A stretch of DNA of 64,000 nucleotides from Arthrobacter sp. U41 (GTDB lineage Bacteria; Actinomycetota; Actinomycetes; Actinomycetales; Micrococcaceae), in contig NZ_CP015732.1 in NCBI RefSeq assembly GCF_001750145.1, positions 1,054,001 through 1,118,000 of the forward strand, given 5' to 3'. The notes beneath the pieces are model-generated. The model saw only the letters and a list, made by a program, of their open reading frames with translations, was not told where the DNA came from and did no database searches. Made by a program: the position numbers and the translations under genes. Shown piece by piece: positions 61,434 through 64,000 of the stretch. How positions within the stretch are numbered: the first letter of the stretch is position 1; every line of letters begins with the position of its first letter.

Positions 61434-62512
61434 GATATCCCCACCTTGCGCCAGGCGGTCCAGCGGACCCGATCCAGCTGCCGTCGAAAACCTTCAATGA
61501 GACCCTGGATGCTGGCAGGTGCCTCTCCCCGTCGCGCCCGCTGAAGCCTGTACGCCACGGATCTGCCCCGAAGCGTTTCGGCGGCTTCCGCGCAAGCTGA
61601 CTGCGCCACGTCCAGCAGGGAGAGCGAAAGGTCAATGGCGCCACCCGCGTCCAGGTTCCTTTCCGCCAGCAGAAGTGCCTCCCGGCAGATTCCCCGTCGG
61701 GCCTGCCGGTGGAACAGGTCCGCACCCGGGAGTTGTTGTTGGAGTTCGGCGGTGGCGAGCACATTGAATGCGGCCAGTCTTTCTTTCAGGTCCACCTGGA
61801 TCGTGTCAAAGGTGGTCAAGTGCATGTTGTTGCCGTGGACCCGGTAGAAGGCCTGCGCCGGACCGTTGACCCGCCCCACGTCCCAGCCGGCCGCGGTGCG
61901 GACCCAGTACTCGAGGTCGCCTGAGTGGGGCAGCCCCGTGTTGTAAGGGCCCACCTTGCGCATGGCTTCAGTCCGCATAACGACTTCAGGGGACAGGATG
62001 AAGCATCTACCCCGCCGGCACGTCCAGCGCAGCCACTCGCGGCCGCTCCAAATGGTCCAGCTGGCAAGGCGGCCTGAATCGTCGGTGCACGGTAATCCCT
62101 GCTCCGTGCTGAACTCCAGCGGCATTCCATACACGAGTCCCACCTGTGGGTGAGCTTTCATGAGGTCCGCCGCCCGCCCCAGTGCGCCGGGCGCCAACAA
62201 ATCGTCGGCGGAAAGAAGCGCCACATACTCCGTCTCGACCCGCGCCAGACCATCGTTGTAGGTAGCGATGTGTCCCTGGTTCCGCGTGTGGGAAACCACG
62301 GTGATGCGGGAATCAGCGGCCGCGAGAACTCTGGCGACTTCCAGGGACCCGTCAGGGGACGCATCGTCGACAATGATGACCCTTGGGTCCACTCGTTCCT
62401 GCGACAGAACACTCTGCACGACTTCGGGAAGGTACCGGCCGTAGTTGTAGCAGGGCACGACCACGGTCACCTCGGCAGTGCCTGTGTGCGGGAACGGCCT
62501 TGAGAGACGCAC
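61430..62512 (-). CDS. Glycosyltransferase family 2 protein
   Basis: 360 residues. GT-A fold signatures: VTVVVPCYNYGRYLPEVVQS, IIVDDASPDGSLEVARVL and LLSADDLLAPGALGRAADL (DxD-type region), then a C-terminal helical part. GTG 62512, one base after the stop of the acetyltransferase gene, with a gggga site; an open frame to 62590 overlaps that gene and was not used. Adds one sugar of the repeat unit. Confidence 0.88.
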   Translation of the reverse strand: MRLSRPFPHTGTAEVTVVVPCYNYGRYLPEVVQSVLSQERVDPRVIIVDDASPDGSLEVARVLAAADSRITVVSHTRNQGHIATYNDGLARVETEYVALLSADDLLAPGALGRAADLMKAHPQVGLVYGMPLEFSTEQGLPCTDDSGRLASWTIWSGREWLRWTCRRGRCFILSPEVVMRTEAMRKVGPYNTGLPHSGDLEYWVRTAAGWDVGRVNGPAQAFYRVHGNNMHLTTFDTIQVDLKERLAAFNVLATAELQQQLPGADLFHRQARRGICREALLLAERNLDAGGAIDLSLSLLDVAQSACAEAAETLRGRSVAYRLQRARRGEAPASIQGLIEGFRRQLDRVRWTAWRKVGIS

Positions 62513-62513
62513 G

Positions 62514-63191
62514 TTAAGTCCCCGCCACGATGTGTTGAGTCTTCCGCGCCGCGTACTTGTTCGCGGTAATGGCCCGTGCCGGCACACCAACCCAGGTCTC
62601 CTCCACCGGCACGTCTCCCAGCACGGCGGCTCCCATGCCGATCACGGCCCCGGCCCCCACCGAAGTCCGTTCACGGACCGAGGAGTTCATGCCCAGGTAG
62701 GCCGCGCGCCCGACCCTGACCCCGCCGCCGAGCGAGACGCCGGCGGCCAGGGTGGCGAAGTCCTCCACGACGTCGTCGTGGGTCAGCGTCACGCCGGGCA
62801 TCATCACAACATGGCTCCCGACCGTGATCCCGGCGGTCAGTGTGACATTGCCCAGCAGGATGCTGCCGGGACCGATGTCGCAGCAGTACGGAATCCGCAC
62901 CGAAGGTTCAATCACCGTCGCGAAGCGGTACCCGGGGAAGCCCAGCCCGGCGAGTCTGGCGACAACCCGCTCGCGCCCTTTCCCGGCACCGATGCAGACG
63001 ATCACGCGCGCTTCGGGGTAGCGGAGGGCGTGGCTGGCGGGACCCAGGACGGGGGCGCCGTCAAGTGCTGACCCGACCTTGGATTCGTCATCGTCAAGGA
63101 CTCCGACCACGTCGAATTGGCCGTTTTCGCGCACGCAGGCAAGCACCTCACGGGCGAGGCCGCTGGCGCCAATCAGCAGTAGCTCAGTCAT
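62514..63191 (-). CDS. NeuD/PglD-like sugar O/N-acetyltransferase
   Basis: 225 residues: an N-terminal nucleotide-sugar-binding Rossmann-like domain (LLLIGASGLAREVLACVREN) and a C-terminal left-handed beta-helix (CCDIGPGSILLGNVTLTAG, GVTLTHDDVVEDFATLAAGV with the catalytic His). PglD acetylates the 4-amino group of UDP-4-amino sugars. Its start overlaps the end of the upstream DegT aminotransferase by eight bases (63184-63191), so the two probably act in sequence. Confidence 0.88.
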   Translation of the reverse strand: MTELLLIGASGLAREVLACVRENGQFDVVGVLDDDESKVGSALDGAPVLGPASHALRYPEARVIVCIGAGKGRERVVARLAGLGFPGYRFATVIEPSVRIPYCCDIGPGSILLGNVTLTAGITVGSHVVMMPGVTLTHDDVVEDFATLAAGVSLGGGVRVGRAAYLGMNSSVRERTSVGAGAVIGMGAAVLGDVPVEETWVGVPARAITANKYAARKTQHIVAGT

Positions 63192-64000
63192 CGGATTTCC
63201 CCGCAGCCTTCAGGATCGAATGGATGACCCGGGACTGCTCATCCAGGGTCAGCTGGTGGTAGACGGGCAGAATGACGGTGTGGTCGGTGAGCCGCTCCGT
63301 CACGGACAGGTCGGCCCCGCCGGTGTCCCGACCGGCGTAGGCGGGTTGCCGGTGGGCGGCCATGATGCCCCGCCGGGCGGAGATTCCGTCCTGCGCCATC
63401 CGCTCCAGCAGTTCCTCCCGTCCGAGCGCAAAATCCGGCAGGACTTCGAACCAGAACGACTGGAAATTGCTGGTTCCGTAGAGGGGGTCCTCGCTGAAGC
63501 GCAGTCCCTCCACCCCGGCGAGCGCCACCCGGTAGGCTGCGGCGATGGCCCGGCGCCGGGACACCGCCTCGGCAAGCCGGCCCAACTGCACGATCCCGAC
63601 GGCGGCCTGCATGTCTGTCATCCGGTAGTTGAACCCGATCTCCCCGTATTCCTCCGCCGGTGCCAGGACCGAAGCGTGGCGGTCGTTCGCCGAGACGCTC
63701 ATGGCGTGTTCGCGGAGCTTGCGGGCGCGGTCGGCCCATGCCGCGTTGCGGGTGGTCAGCATCCCGCCCTCACCGGTGGTGAGGATTTTGCGCGGGTGGA
63801 ACGACCAGGCGGCGAGCTCGGCACCCGCTCCCACCGGCCTGCCCCGGTACGTGGAGCCCGCCGCGCAGGCCGCGTCCTCGATGACGGTGATGCCCAGCCC
63901 GTCGCAGAGGGCGCGGATCGGGTCGAGGTCAACCGGCATGCCGCCCTGGTCGACCACGATCACGGCGCGGGTGGCCGGCGTCAGGGCGGCGGCAAGGGTG
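63184..64000 (-). CDS. DegT/DnrJ/EryC1/StrS-family sugar aminotransferase (N-terminus beyond window)
   Basis: The last 272 residues are visible; the start lies beyond the right edge. VIVVDQGGMPVDLDPIRAL, VIEDAACAAGSTYRGRP and the PLP lysine in SFHPRKILTTGEGGML identify the family, and the C-terminal half (GFNYRMTDMQAAVGIVQLGR) is normal. Closest in style to the PglE/perosamine synthetase group, acting at C-4 of a sugar nucleotide. Followed by the NeuD/PglD-like acetyltransferase with an eight-base overlap. Confidence 0.85.
   Translation of the reverse strand, partial: TLAAALTPATRAVIVVDQGGMPVDLDPIRALCDGLGITVIEDAACAAGSTYRGRPVGAGAELAAWSFHPRKILTTGEGGMLTTRNAAWADRARKLREHAMSVSANDRHASVLAPAEEYGEIGFNYRMTDMQAAVGIVQLGRLAEAVSRRRAIAAAYRVALAGVEGLRFSEDPLYGTSNFQSFWFEVLPDFALGREELLERMAQDGISARRGIMAAHRQPAYAGRDTGGADLSVTERLTDHTVILPVYHQLTLDEQSRVIHSILKAAGKSDD

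Noticed and set aside
53156..64000. Complete capsule or O-antigen pathway
   Set aside because: The initiating glycosyltransferase, the nucleotide-sugar dehydratases and a tyrosine kinase are not in the window, so the pathway is incomplete as seen.
1..64000. CRISPR array, tRNA or rRNA genes, insertion sequences
   Set aside because: No regularly spaced repeats, cloverleaf sequences, rRNA-like stretches or transposase genes were recognised on either strand.

Overview
The window looks like chromosomal DNA of a high-GC actinobacterium of the Micrococcaceae, most likely Arthrobacter, Pseudarthrobacter or Paenarthrobacter. This rests on the uniformly GC-rich codon use, the many GTG starts, several genes that seem to begin leaderless just downstream of a -10 hexamer, and the gene content (catechol and 4-hydroxybenzoate catabolism, a single-chain mannitol PTS, a PucR-controlled alanine dehydrogenase, many MFS carriers). 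The genus is an inference; there is no rRNA gene. I see no tRNA, CRISPR array, insertion sequence or prophage.

Layout. 0-8.2 kb: two Lrp/AsnC regulators, a LysE exporter, small hypothetical genes, malic enzyme, a TetR regulator, an MFS carrier and an RraA-like protein. 8.2-10.7 kb: a sugar porter and a GNAT acetyltransferase, with three copies of a palindromic element in the intergenic spaces. 10.7-17.3 kb: mannitol uptake and oxidation (tetR-mtlA-mtlD) divergent from PTS enzyme I, then two small genes. 17.3-24.4 kb: pucR/ald divergent pair, an oxidoreductase, a TetR/FMN-reductase pair with a clear operator, an aminotransferase and a universal stress protein. 24.4-26.5 kb: a decaying patch with a frameshifted CPBP protease, a wrecked alpha/beta hydrolase and a DUF1508 gene. 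26.7-33.2 kb: an acyl-CoA ligase and the catechol branch of the beta-ketoadipate pathway (catR-catB-catC-catA-flavin reductase). 33.2-38.3 kb: a 2-oxoacid dehydrogenase complex (E1a-E1b-E2) downstream of hisC. 38.4-45.1 kb: a small membrane protein, a WXG100-like/serine-hydrolase pair, purB with a phosphatase, an acetyltransferase, a flavin monooxygenase and a thioesterase. 45.3-53.1 kb: an ABC importer, pobA with an IclR regulator, mscL and a membrane-tethered ACT protein. 53.2-64 kb: a Wzx/Wzy-type polysaccharide locus, all on the minus strand and running off the right edge.

How the parts fit. Carbon enters through MFS sugar carriers and the mannitol PTS (enzyme I is here; HPr is not). Aromatic acids are fed in by PobA and the cat genes, and malic enzyme, alanine dehydrogenase and the 2-oxoacid dehydrogenase link central carbon and amino-acid metabolism. 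The polysaccharide locus encodes two aminotransferase/acyltransferase pairs (two acylated amino sugars), at least three glycosyltransferase activities, a flippase, a polymerase and a chain-length protein. Its initiating transferase and nucleotide-sugar dehydratases must lie elsewhere.

The least expected signals are regulatory and structural: (i) a family of intergenic palindromes with shared termini, three copies in 2.4 kb; (ii) an identical 17-bp element in front of both catR-catB and catA; (iii) three IclR-type boxes around the pobA regulator, one inside the regulator's own last codons; (iv) a long palindrome that supplies the last codons and stop of mscL; (v) an 873-residue WecG-GT2-GT2 fusion. 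I did not find a convincing wholly new enzymatic or defence system.
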